DNA of 64,000 nt from Dendrobium chrysotoxum (Eukaryota > Streptophyta > Magnoliopsida > Asparagales > Orchidaceae): assembly GCA_019925795.1 (NCBI GenBank), contig CM034304.1:14562720-14626719 (forward strand). The letters are read 5' to 3'. The notes under the pieces are model-generated. The model worked only from the letters and a program-made list of their open reading frames with translations. It did not search any database and was not told the origin of the DNA. Below, in pieces: positions 34,279 to 48,200 of the stretch (positions are counted from its first letter, which is position 1; every line of letters starts with the position of its first letter). A program made the position numbers and the translations under genes.

Positions 34279-34710
34279 CTTGGAAGTGATCATGTACTGG
34301 CCCTTGGTTTTCCATGCCGCGCTCCTTAAGTACCTGTCGGCGCTGCAGATCTTCCGCAATGTTGCAATGGAGAGGGCGATTGCTAGGTCTGCAACGTCGT
34401 CTGTGAGTACATCAGGAGTGTTGGCGACGCGAATGCCTCTTGACCGGCATTTGGCGAGATCGACCTTATCAAAGCCGACGCTGTATGAGACGACAATCTC
34501 AAGCTGCGGAAGCGCGTCAATAATGTCGGCGTCGGCCCCGGCCGCCGAGTTGCCGACCAATGCGCGGATTGACGGCGAGTTGGCGTCGAGGAAATCCTTA
34601 CGGCTCGCTTTCGGAAGCTCCCAGAGCCGGAAAAGCTTGCATCGACGGTCGAGCTCAGATTCGAGGTAAGGGTTCATCGGCAGCATCAGGAGAACGCCGA
34701 GGGACTCCAT
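34279..34710 (-). CDS. HPR2: HPR2-like hydroxy(phenyl)pyruvate reductase, exon 1 (residues 1-144)
   Basis: Exon 1 encodes the N-terminal catalytic domain. It begins MESLGVLLMLP at 34710; an in-frame upstream Met at 34734 would add eight residues, but the MES(L/I)GVL start is the family's usual one. Visible motifs are GADADIIDALPQLE (about 57-70), SYSVGFDKVDL (about 74-84), where the substrate loop lies, and NTPDVLTDDVADLAIAL (about 97-113), the conserved entry to the nucleotide domain. The exon ends with ITSK at the donor AAG|GTAATT, exactly 144 codons, phase 0. Joined to exon 2 it gives 316 residues, close to the usual 313-316 for HPR2/HPPR. No targeting peptide is seen, consistent with a cytosolic enzyme. 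Confidence 0.93.
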
Positions 34711-34860
34711 GACAAGAACCAACCTTGACACCACTAATGTATTGTTTATTCTTTGTTCACGTGAAATTTAAGTTACCCTCCCGTTTTACCTTAAATCCCC
34801 AGCAAAGAAAAAAAAAATCTTGACCTTGACGCCATTTGACGGATCTATCTTAAATTGGCA
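34711..34860 (-). promoter_or_regulatory. Proximal promoter of the HPR2-like gene with G-box and CCAAT word
   Basis: A palindromic CACGTG G-box (34758-34763) lies about 50 bp upstream of the start codon, in the context TTCACGTGAA. A CCAAT word on the minus strand lies at 34854-34858. No clear TATA box was seen. G-boxes are bound by bZIP and bHLH factors and are frequent in light-regulated plant promoters, which would suit a photorespiration-linked gene. The G-box may fall inside the 5' UTR, because the transcription start is unknown. Confidence 0.4.
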
Positions 34861-35061
34861 AGTCTCATGAACTCGCCGCTGGTCCCGTTGTTGCCTTCTT
34901 CACTGGCTGGTCCCGTCTACTGCCACTGCTTTCTTCGCTGGCTGGTCCCGTCTACTGCTACTGCTACTGCTCCTGCTCCAGCCAGTCTCGTCGCAGCGGC
35001 GCCCTCTTGCCCTGTCGCGGAGGAAAATAAAAATAAAATTATTGGATAGAAATCTGTACTT
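34861..35061. other. Remaining upstream flank with a 35-bp duplication
   Basis: The words TTCTTC(A/G)CTGGCTGGTCCCG at 34896 and 34931 form an imperfect direct repeat followed by (CTGCTA)n. The plus-strand frame 34855-35049 is this repeat read through and is not a gene. Host flank ends at the hAT-2 target duplication. Confidence 0.5.
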
Positions 35062-38000
35062 GTTAAAACTTAGTTTTAAAAATTAGATCGGGCAATAAAT
35101 TAGAAGATTCACCGATTTCATCGGATCGAATTGGGGTTGAGCCGAATAATATAATAAATATTAATTATATCAAAAATTAATTAATTTATATAATAATAAT
35201 CTAATAATTTGCATAAATATAATAAAAAATACAACAATTTTAAAAGTAAATATATTCATTTAGTGAGCAACTAATCTCGTCATAGTTATAACTTGAATAA
35301 TAAAATTCATTTTTTATGATATCTTATAATTTCTTACTCTAATTGGTAAAACTCTGAAAAATAATACAATTGCAAGGACAAATCTATAATTATATAGAAG
35401 AAATAAGCAAAATGTATTAATTAATTAATCATAAAAACAACATAACTTATAGGAAAAGAAAGTCTTATGCATTTTATACAATCTAATAACATTAAAAAAT
35501 TATCAAAATGCATTAATGATATAGAGATAAATATAACAAGTAATAAAATTTCTCTTTCCGAGTTTAATAGTTCAAATAATTTTGCAAGGGGCTAATAAAA
35601 AATTAGTTAAATTTGTACCATCAAAATCAGCCCTAAAGGTTGACTCTCCAAGTTCTGCTTCTTAAAAATATTATGTTCCAAATATTTCTATAGCATCAAA
35701 CCCAATTAGATCATCTCTATCCCCTTCAATATCAATATCATCTTCATTTACAGACAAGAAACATGAAATAAGGCTTCAATTTTGAATTTATTGAAATAAT
35801 TTCTTATATTTAATTATCAACTTACTATGCCTTTGTTGAGTCAAATATATGTTTTGGTCTTCAACAAGTGGAGTTGCATCCTTAGTATAGAGCTCCTTCT
35901 CTAAATCTTCTAAAACAATCTTGGAGTTGGCGAATCTTCAAATATCCAAAAATCATACCAACTCAACACATGCGTAGTTTAGAGGATCATAAATTTTTTT
36001 CTTATGCAGAAACCTTAGAAGTGAAGAAATTATTTTAATTAATGCATTGGTATATGATGTTAAAAATATTATTCTATATTAATATACTTGGAAATTTATA
36101 TATATTTTTCAAATTGAGTTTGTATCGAACATATACTAAATCGTTGAGACATTGATACTCCAAAAGGTTGCGCCTCTTTGAGTAAATTTGTTCAAAGACC
36201 CTCCAATTTCTTTCACAGCTTAAGGAGGATGATGTTTGACTTAAAATTCTTATTATTAATTTTTTGCAAGTTTGGAGTACTTGATTCAAACATCTTCTTT
36301 CACCTATCTACAAAATATCAAGTGAGAGATCTTAATAAATTTTTATTTTATGAAATTAAAATATTAATATATGTTGACATTAACACAAAATTTATCTGGT
36401 TGCATTTTTTTTATCATTGTAAGAGCAATCGGCTTTCCAAAACTTTTCAAAGCATCCCCAAAAAGTCTAACCTCATACATTACATATTTAGGCTTTGGAC
36501 AAATTTCTTTATTCTTAATCAACTCAATAAGACATTATATGATTTATGGCTTATCATAGTAATTCTCTTTATCATAATAAAAATGAGGATTCAAAAAATA
36601 TGCAGCATGGTGTATGCCTTACATAAGTTGAGAATCTCATCTTCTCTTAATGATATTGATATGTGACTTATACAATCTCTTCACATTTCTAAAGATAATC
36701 TTTTATTGCCTTTCATGCCTTGTATATACCATCATATAAATACCATAGTGAGGGTTTCTCATCTGAATCAACTATACAGAGCAATTTAATCAATGGATCA
36801 GATACTTTTGAGGTAACAAGACACTCATTCTAAAAGTTCATATTCAAAATAATAGTGACAGCCTCTTTTCTATTGGTGGATTTTGATAACTTTAAATATG
36901 TGTAAAATTTACTGGTGGCTAAAGCTTGCAAGTGATGCTTATGATCATAGACACTTCTTAAAGTAATGAAGATAGTAACAAATCTTATAGCTCCTAGTTA
37001 TACAATCTCCTTCCAACCTAATATTATTTAAAGCAAATATCATGTGGCACCTTCTTACATAAAGCTATATTCCCCTTAACTCCTGCTAAATGTTGCTTCA
37101 TTTTGTTTATGCCACCTCTCTTATATGTAGTGCCACATTGTAAGCATTTAAACTATTTCTTCCCATCAACCCCTCTGACTTCAGTGAAATGATTTCAAAC
37201 AATATCATTTTTTTTTTCACACACTATGACCTGATGTTGCAGGTTGAGCATCAGGAGCTTCCATTCTAATATGAACAACGAATTTTAAATACAACTAAGC
37301 TAATTAGAAAATGAATGTGCATAAAAAGGTTAACTTTGCATGTGTCATATGACATAACTCATTCATGCTTCTATGCTGTGTCAAATTAGAAAATTGATTT
37401 ATATAACTTGAAAAATCTTTATTGAACCATATGCAGGTGAATATTCTATTAGGGAAAACTTATCTTGTATCTAAAATCTGAATGCCAGGAAAGAACAATA
37501 ATGAAATTTTTTGAAGAAAATAGAATGCGAAAATAATTCACAAAGTAAAAATATATATATACCCCATGGTGGTAGAAAAGATTACTTCCTCTAGAAATTG
37601 ACAATTATTCTTTCACCACACCCATAGAACTCAACATCTACCAATCATACAAGATCTAACAAAATGTAAAGTTCTATTAGGCCCAACTTCTTATTTATAC
37701 ATTCTTCTAATTGTGTAATTATGAACATCTACTTCCTGAGATAGGATACCTCTAAGTGCTAGATTCTCGATCTTAAATTATATCTAACATGAAATACTCA
37801 GCAATTATCTAGGTATAAATTTCAATATTGTGAATTCAAAATATTTGTCATGAGAGCACCTAAAATATGTTGCATGTGTTTTAACATACAGAGAGAGGAT
37901 TTCTGAAATTCGTTGAAGTAATGAGAATAAAACGAGGATTTCTCTCATATGTTGCAACCAATCCAGTATTCAAAACTTTTAAATGGGGAGAAACAACAAA

Positions 38001-38451
38001 TATATTTTAGGGTTAAAAAAACTTTTATCCCACGGTCAATAGAAGGAGAAGAAGTGTTGATGTTGCTGGAGAAGAATGTTACGTGTTGGGGAGGTGAGCT
38101 TGTCGTCGTTGAGTTCATGAATAATCAAGGGTAATGGTAGTCGCAGCTAGGGCTAACGGGAGATGAATAGAACTGCACACACGCGAGTAAGCAAGATGAA
38201 TTATGGCCTGGGAGGGGATTGAATGTTATTATGCATTAGGTTATTTTTTTTACAATTGGATCTAAAATTAACAGCTTAAACCCACCATTTTTTGAACCGC
38301 GTGGTTCTTAAGAATCGATGTTGTAGCAGTTTTTGCCTGGTTTGATTCAAAACTAGTTATAAGGGTTGAACGAATTAGTCAGCTGACGGGTTCATGGATC
38401 AACTAGTTGAACCGACTGGTCTAGTCCAATTTTTAAAACCCTGGTTAAAAT
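35062..38451 (-). mobile_element. hAT transposon (hAT-2) in the promoter region of the HPR2-like gene
   Basis: The element is 35070-38443 (3,374 bp). The left end runs TTAGTTTTAAAAATTAGA; the reverse complement of the right end runs CAGGGTTTTAAAAATTGGA. The flanking 8-mers GTTAAAAC (35062-35069) and GTTAAAAT (38444-38451) agree at 7 of 8 positions. Internally the minus strand carries a BED-finger remnant and a hAT C-terminal dimerisation domain. Subterminal GGTTGAACGAATT / GGTTCAACTAGTTGA words cluster at 38340-38420. It sits about 350 bp upstream of the start codon, with its transposase in the same orientation as the host gene. Confidence 0.82.
36074..37264 (-). pseudogene. hAT-2 transposase, inactivated
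   Basis: A possible start is at 37264 (MEAPDAQPATS), followed after stops by a BED-type finger at about 37190-37040, with FKCLQCGTTYKRGG and INKMKQHLAGV (C-x2-C; the final His is replaced). The best preserved piece, 36289-36074, is the C-terminal dimerisation domain with RILSQTSSS, CERNWRVFEQIYSKRRN and LNDLVYVRYKLNL. The intervening 36290-37040 is broken by many stops. The family protein is a nuclear DNA transposase; this copy cannot be active. Confidence 0.82.
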
Positions 38452-40590
<2,139 letters not shown>

Positions 40591-40599
40591 TATGGACCA

Positions 40600-41860
40600 T
40601 GATAGGTGATGTGATAGTTGTGAGATTTCACAATCCTAGCACTCAGTATTAATTATGGATCTACACAAGTGCACGTATCATATCAAGTAATAAAGTTGTG
40701 GGTTAAGTATCATTCCTTTGAGGATAGATGTAACCTCTACACCACTATAATATTACTCTTATGAATAGCTAGATTTATCTAATTGCAAAAATATTGGGGT
40801 GATTCTAGAATAAGAAAATTAGCTAGCTTTGTAAAAAGTAAACAATTATGTTTAACTAACTCTTAACCTATGATAGTTTAGAACTCATGAATTCCTAGAC
40901 CTCATATATTGTTGTTATGAATCAGAGAATAAGTACTCCGCATCTCTATCAAGTTTATTGGGGTTTCTAGCCAAGATACACTTAGCTGTAGTGCTTATAT
41001 CTCCTTAATAATTCAAGAACTCTAGCCACCATATGTCTATGAATGAAAAAATAGCATTCTAAATCTCCTATTTATTTTCACCATGCCTCCATTGAGGACA
41101 TAGATCATACTACATTTTAAATTCATGTAAGCCCTTTACAAAAATTAAATGAAGCATGAAGTATTTAAAAACAACATATCATTACTCATATAAAGAGGAT
41201 CCATTCTTATATAGTCATTATTCTAAACATATCATAAGCCCAGAAAATTAATTTAGCCAACCACTGCAATTACAATAAACAAAATATGTTCCATTTCCAT
41301 AATAAATAAAAGTACTAGAGAATAAGTAAGAAAAGATAGAACCATGAATCTTTGTAAATTCTAATGAACACTCCTGCAACACTTGATTTATAACTTAATA
41401 ATTACATGCTTCTAATGGACCTTCAAATAAATCTAAATACTATATTTGCATTAAATCTTTAATCAATCAATCCTGAAGTAATTAGTCAAGTACTTAAGTG
41501 TGATTTATGATTTTTCTTTATTAAATTTATTAGGCTTTAATGATATTTATTAGTTGTTATTTAGGGTTGTTTAACTTTAGTTATTTTCCATCTTATATTC
41601 AATTAATCCCCTTAAGTTTTGTATTTTTACTAATTTTTAATCAATTTTAAAATTTGTGATCCTAGCAATTTTAAGATACAAATATAAATATTCTAAAATG
41701 CATTTATGACTAAATGAAAAGCATGTATTAGACTTTAAGTTTGTAGTAGAGAATAACAACTAATTTCATTAACATATTAAACATAAAACCACATACATTT
41801 AAACAAAAATAAAAATAAAAGAAAATTAGGAAATACAAAAAAAAAAAATTTCAATGATAA
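40600..41860 (-). mobile_element. Probable 3' LTR of G2
   Basis: The text CTACACAAGTGCACGTATCA followed by AAGTAATAAAG and a phrase ending in TTTGAGGATAG (about 40665-40730) parallels the G1 LTR phrase with ATGTAATAAAGTGATAGA and ATGAGGAAGTGTTC (55030-55070). Its place beyond the G2 extra ORF is that expected for the 3' LTR. Boundaries are approximate and the sequence is much diverged. Confidence 0.5.
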
Positions 41861-41894
41861 AATAAAAATAAACAAAAACTCAAATCCTTTTTCA

Positions 41895-42710
41895 CTCCTC
41901 ATCCTCCTCTTTCGCTTCTTTTATTGCCTTTGCTACTTCTGCTGCTGCTACTACATGGTAGGGCTAGTAGGTAGGTGCCTTTGGAAAGAATGTCTTATCA
42001 GGACCAGAGTTTAATTAATAATTCCCAAATATTCCAACTAAGGCTAAGTTGAAATCAACCTTAAATTGGAATTGCCTAACCTACTGCTCCATCAAATAAT
42101 CCATCTTATGGTAGATGCCCTGCTCTAAGCCACCTATCCTATGCTCCAATCTCTTAAAGCATTGGTGCATTTGAGCATTGAAATCATCTAGTTAATCTCC
42201 TGAAACTCTAGGTGCTTTCACTCTAGGTTGTCTAGGCTAGGCAACTTAGCTTGAACACTCCCTAGGTTCCCCAAAAGAAATCTTAAATAATTGGATTTTA
42301 TTCTTAATCAAAGTAGCACTCAGGAAACACCGCTCCACCCCATAGTTTCCTAGTACTCTAACTTGCATGCATAGCATGTAAATAATAGTGAGGTGGCCAT
42401 AAACTATGAAAGTTATGCCTCTAACCATATATATGATTTACTAGTGCATAATCTTCCCTACATCAACAGACATTTCTATCTAGATAACATAGTTCAAAAT
42501 GACCCTATCCTTAGTCACTTCACTAATACGATTGGGCATTATTTTAACACATATAAAATAATGCCAGTCTTTGGATTCTAAGGTTATCGCCGAGGTGGGA
42601 AAATTCACTACCTTATCCTCTCTCTTGTTCCATTGGGAATTCGACCCCCTAACACTTAAAAGTATAAGCACCACATCATAGTTTATAGAACTGTTATAAA
42701 AAGATAGATA
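41895..42710 (-). pseudogene. G2 extra ORF, C-terminal part (separated by the G1 insertion)
   Basis: Minus-strand pieces 42728-42480 and 42428-42246 and later fragments down to a stop at 41895 show the region after the N-terminal fragment at 57382-57035. Motifs include WHYFICVKIMPNR, ISEVTKDRVIL and MHQCFKRLEHRIGGLE, then an acidic Lys/Glu-rich tail. This is the domain usually annotated as a putative plant transposon protein, carried by Athila elements between integrase and the 3' LTR, where some members have an envelope-like ORF. I make no functional claim. Several stops are present. Confidence 0.65.
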
Positions 42711-42715
42711 ATCAT

Positions 42716-43520
42716 TGATGTGGGGCATACGATGTAATAAGTTAATGGTGAGCTAATATGAAACTCACTGAATTTGAAATATGCTTAAATTTTCTTTGAT
42801 ATAAAATTTATAACATGCTAATCTACGCAAGCATATGTGCTGAATCAATTAATAAAATGATAGAGTAGAATATTGAACCCATAAGGAAGTGTTCTGTTAT
42901 ACTGCAACAAACTACTACTGCTTGTTCCAACTACATGAATCTATCTTACTAAAATAAAAAAAATGAAGTTTTTAAGTTCCTACCACTGAATGAAAATAAG
43001 TAATAAAATTGATAGTAATAAATAATAGAATTGACATCTATTTATAATAAGTACATGATTGGATTCAAACACCACTACGCTATACAGGATGGTACGTCGA
43101 CGATTAAAAATGAACTAGCGCCTCAGTTATGTAGTGTCAGCTTCACTACGGTGCTGGGTGATGTGGCATGATTTTGTCTCAAATTAGCGCATCTCTTCAT
43201 TAAGTCAGTGCAACTCTTAGCAGTTGCAATTGTTCCACCACGGTGCTATAAAATATGAGTGATGCGGCGCTGGGAATGACATTCCGGCATCACGATGTTA
43301 GAAAGGTTGGCGCTCCTGCACGAATTTTTTCGAGACACCTAATGCTGCGGTGCTAATTTTGGGCATAGTGGAACTATGATATGCCACTGTGCTAACGTAT
43401 GTAATGCCACGACACTTGCAAATAGAGAAGGTCAGCACCATCACTTTGAAATCGATGCTTCAACATTGATTGATAGTAAGATGCAATTGAAATCAAGCTA
43501 TAATTAATACAAATTTTTTT
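42716..43520 (-). mobile_element. G1 LTR1 (3' LTR, internally shortened)
   Basis: From 42716 the sequence aligns with LTR2 from 54890: TGGGGCATAC, then GAATTTGAAATATGCTTAA and ACAAACTACT near both starts; then GACATCTATTTAT, GGTGATGTGGCA, CATCTCTTCATTAA and TTAGAAAGGTTGGC further on. LTR2 has about 1.2 kb extra (55200-56430), of which the CACTA MITE explains only 542 bp, so LTR1 has lost sequence. The right boundary is not resolved; similarity fades near 43520. Confidence 0.75.
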
Positions 43521-45058
43521 AATGTGCTTCTTTTTTCATTTTGAATCTTTTTTTTTTCTATTTTATGAAGTGCATGCTTAATGATTTTGAATATCAGTTT
43601 TTAATTTTCTTCTCTTATAATTCTTTTGATTTAATGTAAGAATTCAATAAATTCTCTAATTATAATTTCAAATTTAACTATGATTTTTCTAATTTATGCT
43701 ACTTATATCCAATCTTTAAATTTACTTATTCATTTTCAATTCGGTTGTCAATATAAGTTATTATATAGTCTCTAAATTCAAAATTAAGTCAATAGCTTAA
43801 ATGATCTAGATTAGTTAAGTGTTAGGTTTTTTAAAGTAAGAATTATTATGCAATATTCATTCAAATTATAATATAGGGTTTTATTATCATCTTAATTTTA
43901 CATAATTTTTAATTATAAATTTTATTTTGGCTAAATAGGAAATCAAGTGCAAAAACTTTAGAGAACAATATGCAGCAATTTAAATATAAGAAAGTTTAAT
44001 AAGATGCAAAATAATATAAAACAAATATAGGGTACTAACATTAAGTAAAAACAATAAAAACAAATGAGTTGCCTCCCATCAATGCTAAGTTTATCATCTT
44101 CACCTAGACTATACCAATTATTATATTTCAGGATGAACCAACTTAGTTATATTTCTTAACCGATCAATGCCCCCACCTAAATTAGGTTTCAATCTATGGC
44201 CATTAACTTCAAAATATGTATGCTTTTTTATCATGAATTTTAACAGTTCCGTAAGGAAATACTCTCATGATAGTGAATTAAGTCTGGAAATTAATTTTTC
44301 TAAAAATAACTTAAGTCTGGAATTAAAAAGTAAACCATCATGTCTAAGGATAAATTCTTTCTTAAGAAGCTTATAATCATGTCATTTTTTAATTTTATCC
44401 TTATAAATTCTTATATTTTCATAAGCCTCATTTTTAATTTCTTCTAATTCATTCAACTGTATTAATCTTTTCTCTTTTATTCCATCAAAATTGAAATTTA
44501 ATTCTTTAACAACCCAAAATGTCCTCCATAACGAGAATCATGACTTCCCTAATGTTTGGTTCTATTTCTTTCTCGAAGATACATCTTCAAATAATTTGAT
44601 CATTACAAGCCTTAAATAAATATGGTTCATCCCACAAATAATATTTGGTATCATGCAAAAATTTTCTCTTTTGAATTGAAGAGAAATCATATGGAAGTAT
44701 ACCACTAATAATAAAATTAATAATATCAGCATACCTGGTAGTCTATTTAGATGCAAAGCAAATGATTGTTCATCAGAAAAATATTCATTAATTTCAAACT
44801 AAGTTGATGCATGCTTTTCAATAGAAAGTCTAGAAAGATGATCAGTAATTTAATTTTAAGTTCCTTTCATATCCAAAATTCTTACATCAATTTCTTGTAA
44901 TAGAAGAATTCACCTCACCAATCTAGGTTTAGTGTCTTTCTTTATTTTAAGATATTTGATAACATAATGATTAGTATAAATAATTACTTTTATACAAATC
45001 AAATATGATCAAAACTTGTCAAAAGAAAAAATAATGGCTAGTAGTTCTTTTTTAGTAG
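43521..45058 (-). pseudogene. G1 RNase H end and integrase, decayed
   Basis: On the minus strand, leftward from the L1 insertion, the frame shows KKELLAIIFSFDKF, YTNHYVIKYL and KPRLVRWILLLQEID (RNase H end), then DHLSRLS, and an integrase lead-in whose 44756-44562 shadow region reads, in the right frame, like YADIINFIISGILP and KRKFLHDTKYYLWDEPYLFK. Integrase C-terminal similarity with G2 (58600 region) is visible at 44430-44480. The GTTGCCTCCCA phrase at 44070 has its counterpart in G2 at 58220. Stops are frequent. Confidence 0.68.
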
Positions 45059-45215
45059 TTTTTTTTTTGAGAATATGCAAATAGCATTAAATCAGGAAAA
45101 AAAGAAAGGAATAATGGTCCTATGTGATAGCTATTCTATCACAATCCTTCCTTATCAAGTTACAAATACTTGAAGGAAGGTCATCCAACATAAAAGAATC
45201 CCAAAGAAAGTCACC

Positions 45216-48200
45216 TTAAAGAGCATAGTGGGCACAACCATCCGCCACACAATTACTTTCTCTAGACACACAATGAAAAATAACATTTTTAAATACATCA
45301 AGAAACAAAAAATCCATTTTGTGGAGCTTGATATTCCGACCGTTTCTCAAAATAGAATTGTGCAGCAGATTCATTACATTAACATTGTCACCCTCGATCA
45401 CAAGTCCTTGCTTATCATCCATCCAGTCTTTGATTGCTTCTTTGAAGTTAAAAATTGAAAATTGTTCCAGCAGAGAGATGTCCCAATGCACCATCTTCTT
45501 ACCATAAGACATTAAAAATTTGCCTTTGTGATCCCTTAGGACTCCAGCTATGCTAGCCTGATTGTTTTGTAATAAAGAAGCGTCTACAATAGACTTAATC
45601 CAATTTGTAGGTGGGGGAAACCAAATCTTGGACTACAGATGCTGATTGGTTACCTAGTTCTTGCAAATTGGAAAATAAATTGGATTAGCACTATCTGCCA
45701 GGATACGAACAGCAATCAAAACTGGACTGCACTCTTATTTCCATATTTCCATGTGTATACTGATTTCTGGCTTTCCAGTTATTGAAAACTGTAGCTATAT
45801 ACAATCTTGCAACTGCCAGTTTATTTGAAGAAAGGGTCTCTAAGTTATTCACACAACGAATAAAATTGTTAAACTTAGGAAGAATAATCCCCTGCCTATT
45901 CATTGTATAAAATATCTCATTCAACTTTGAGCAATGTACAATAATATGATCTCTATCTTCCACCTCCGGATAGCCCCTCGGACACCTCCAGGAATTACAA
46001 AGTCTTCTGTAATTTAGCCAATACTTAGTTGGAATGAAGTTGTTAATCAATCTCCACCAAAATAAGTACTCCTTGGGTGATGCATTAAGCTTCCTTATCC
46101 ACTTAACATTACTTACTGCATGTGAATGTTCTTCCGATGCTTGATGAGCCATAGATGTGATGGATTTCCCAGCCACGCTAGTCATAAGTTCCAAAGCATC
46201 CTCTTCATCTTTAGAGCAAATTGGAATTTCCATACTGAACTTCACCAAATCTTCAGAAAACAAATTACTAAAAAGCAATTTATTCCACATAACATCTTCA
46301 TTAATCAAGAAGGAAACATTCTTGTCTTTCAATCCCATAAAGTCACATAATGAAGGCCACTTGTTAAGACTCTTATCAAGAATCCAAGTATCGTTTAAGA
46401 TATCAATTTTGTTACCATTTGATATCTTCCATCTAGTAATATGCTTCAAAAACTGAGCTTCGTCCTTTATAATTCGCCAAGCTGGAGAAGAGTATCTTTT
46501 CACATCATTGTTCCAGATGTTGTCACCATATTTATTGGACAAGATTTTATTGAGCAGAACACCCTTGTTATTGATAAAATTCCACACAATACGCGCTCTC
46601 ACTGGCCCTTGTCTCTCAGTTGCACCTTGAATACCAAGACCTCCTTGACTCACCAGTGTGCACATTACATCCCAAGAGATATAATGCATTCCCATTTACC
46701 CATTTTCTTTATGCCACAAATAGCTTCTACAATATTTTTCCAGATCTTTAAGAATACTTCTCGGAACAAGAGGATGCGCCAGGCTATATAAAGGGATTGA
46801 TGAATAGACTGAATTAATCAATATCAATCTTCCAGCCAGTGAAAGATTTCGAGAACCCCAAGAATTAAGTTTGTCCATTGCTTTCTCCAAAATGTAATTG
46901 AAGTTAATTACTTTAAGTCTCCTGAGAGCCATCCTCACTCCAAGGTAGTTGAATTCATCCACCATTATGAAGCCAAAGAATTGGTTCAATTTCTTCCTTC
47001 TCCGATGGGTTACACTCTTGCTATACATTATTGTAGATTTGCTCTAGTTAATACTCTATCCAAACCACCCACAGTAATCACCAAGAACAATTGTAATAAT
47101 CTTTGCATTTCACTTGGAAACTTTGGCTGCAATCAAGACATCATTAGCAAATAACAAATGCGTTACCTTAGGAGTATGAGGAGCCAATTTAATCCCAAGT
47201 TCACTGCCTCGGTCCACCATGGCTTTAGAAATAAGTTCAGAAGAAATAATGAATAGACTAGGTGATAAAGGGCACCCTTGTCTAAATCCGCACTCTGCCT
47301 TGATCCATCTACTTTTCTTCCCATTGATAATAATGGAAAACATTGGGTTGCTGACACACTACACAATAAGATTGATGAACATTATAGAAAAACTCATTTC
47401 AACCATGATTTTAAAAAGTGTTTCCCAGCACATAATATCGTAAGCTTGTTCCATGTCAAGCTTAAGTAACATAAAACCTAGCCTGGATTGAGAAAATCTG
47501 AGCTTATTCACTAATTCGTGCGCCAACAAGCAATTGTCAAAAATTATACTTCCAGGGACGAACGCAACTTGATGCTCTGATATAATGGTAGGAAGTATGT
47601 GTTTTAATCTATTCAGCATCATCCCTACAACCATTTTATAAACGGTTTGACATAAGCTGATCGGTCTGAACTTAGTAAGATTATTGGCATTTGGACCTTT
47701 GGGGATTAACACAACTAGTGTTTCCTTCCAATTGTTGGGCATCACCCCTGTGACAAAGAAGCTTTCCACAGCATTCCACAAATCCACATTTACAATGCTC
47801 CAAAAAGATTTGAAGAAGAATGCATTTATTCCATCATTACCTGAAGATTTGTTATTGTTCATCTTCATCACAACCAAAAACAGTTCATTTTTGACATACC
47901 CAGCAGAAAGATGATCCTTCTGAGCTTCATTTAACATCTCTTCATTAGTAAAAGTAGGCCAATTAGACTCGGTACACTCTCTCTTCCTCCACTTTTTGGT
48001 GATATTTTCAAACAAAGAAAATATTTCTTCCTGATCAATAGTAGGGTGACCATCAGAATCATTAACTTGAGTTATCTTGTTGCCATTCCTCCTTGCAGAT
48101 GCAAAAGCATGGAAGAATTGTGAATTACGATCTCCATCCTCTACCCAATGTGCTTTGGAGCGATGTTTCCACCACGTTGCTAATCTAGCAAGAGTAATAT

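Noticed and set aside
34280..34669. Plus-strand 129-codon open frame opposite exon 1
   Set aside because: It mirrors the exon 1 frame and shows no recognisable domain.
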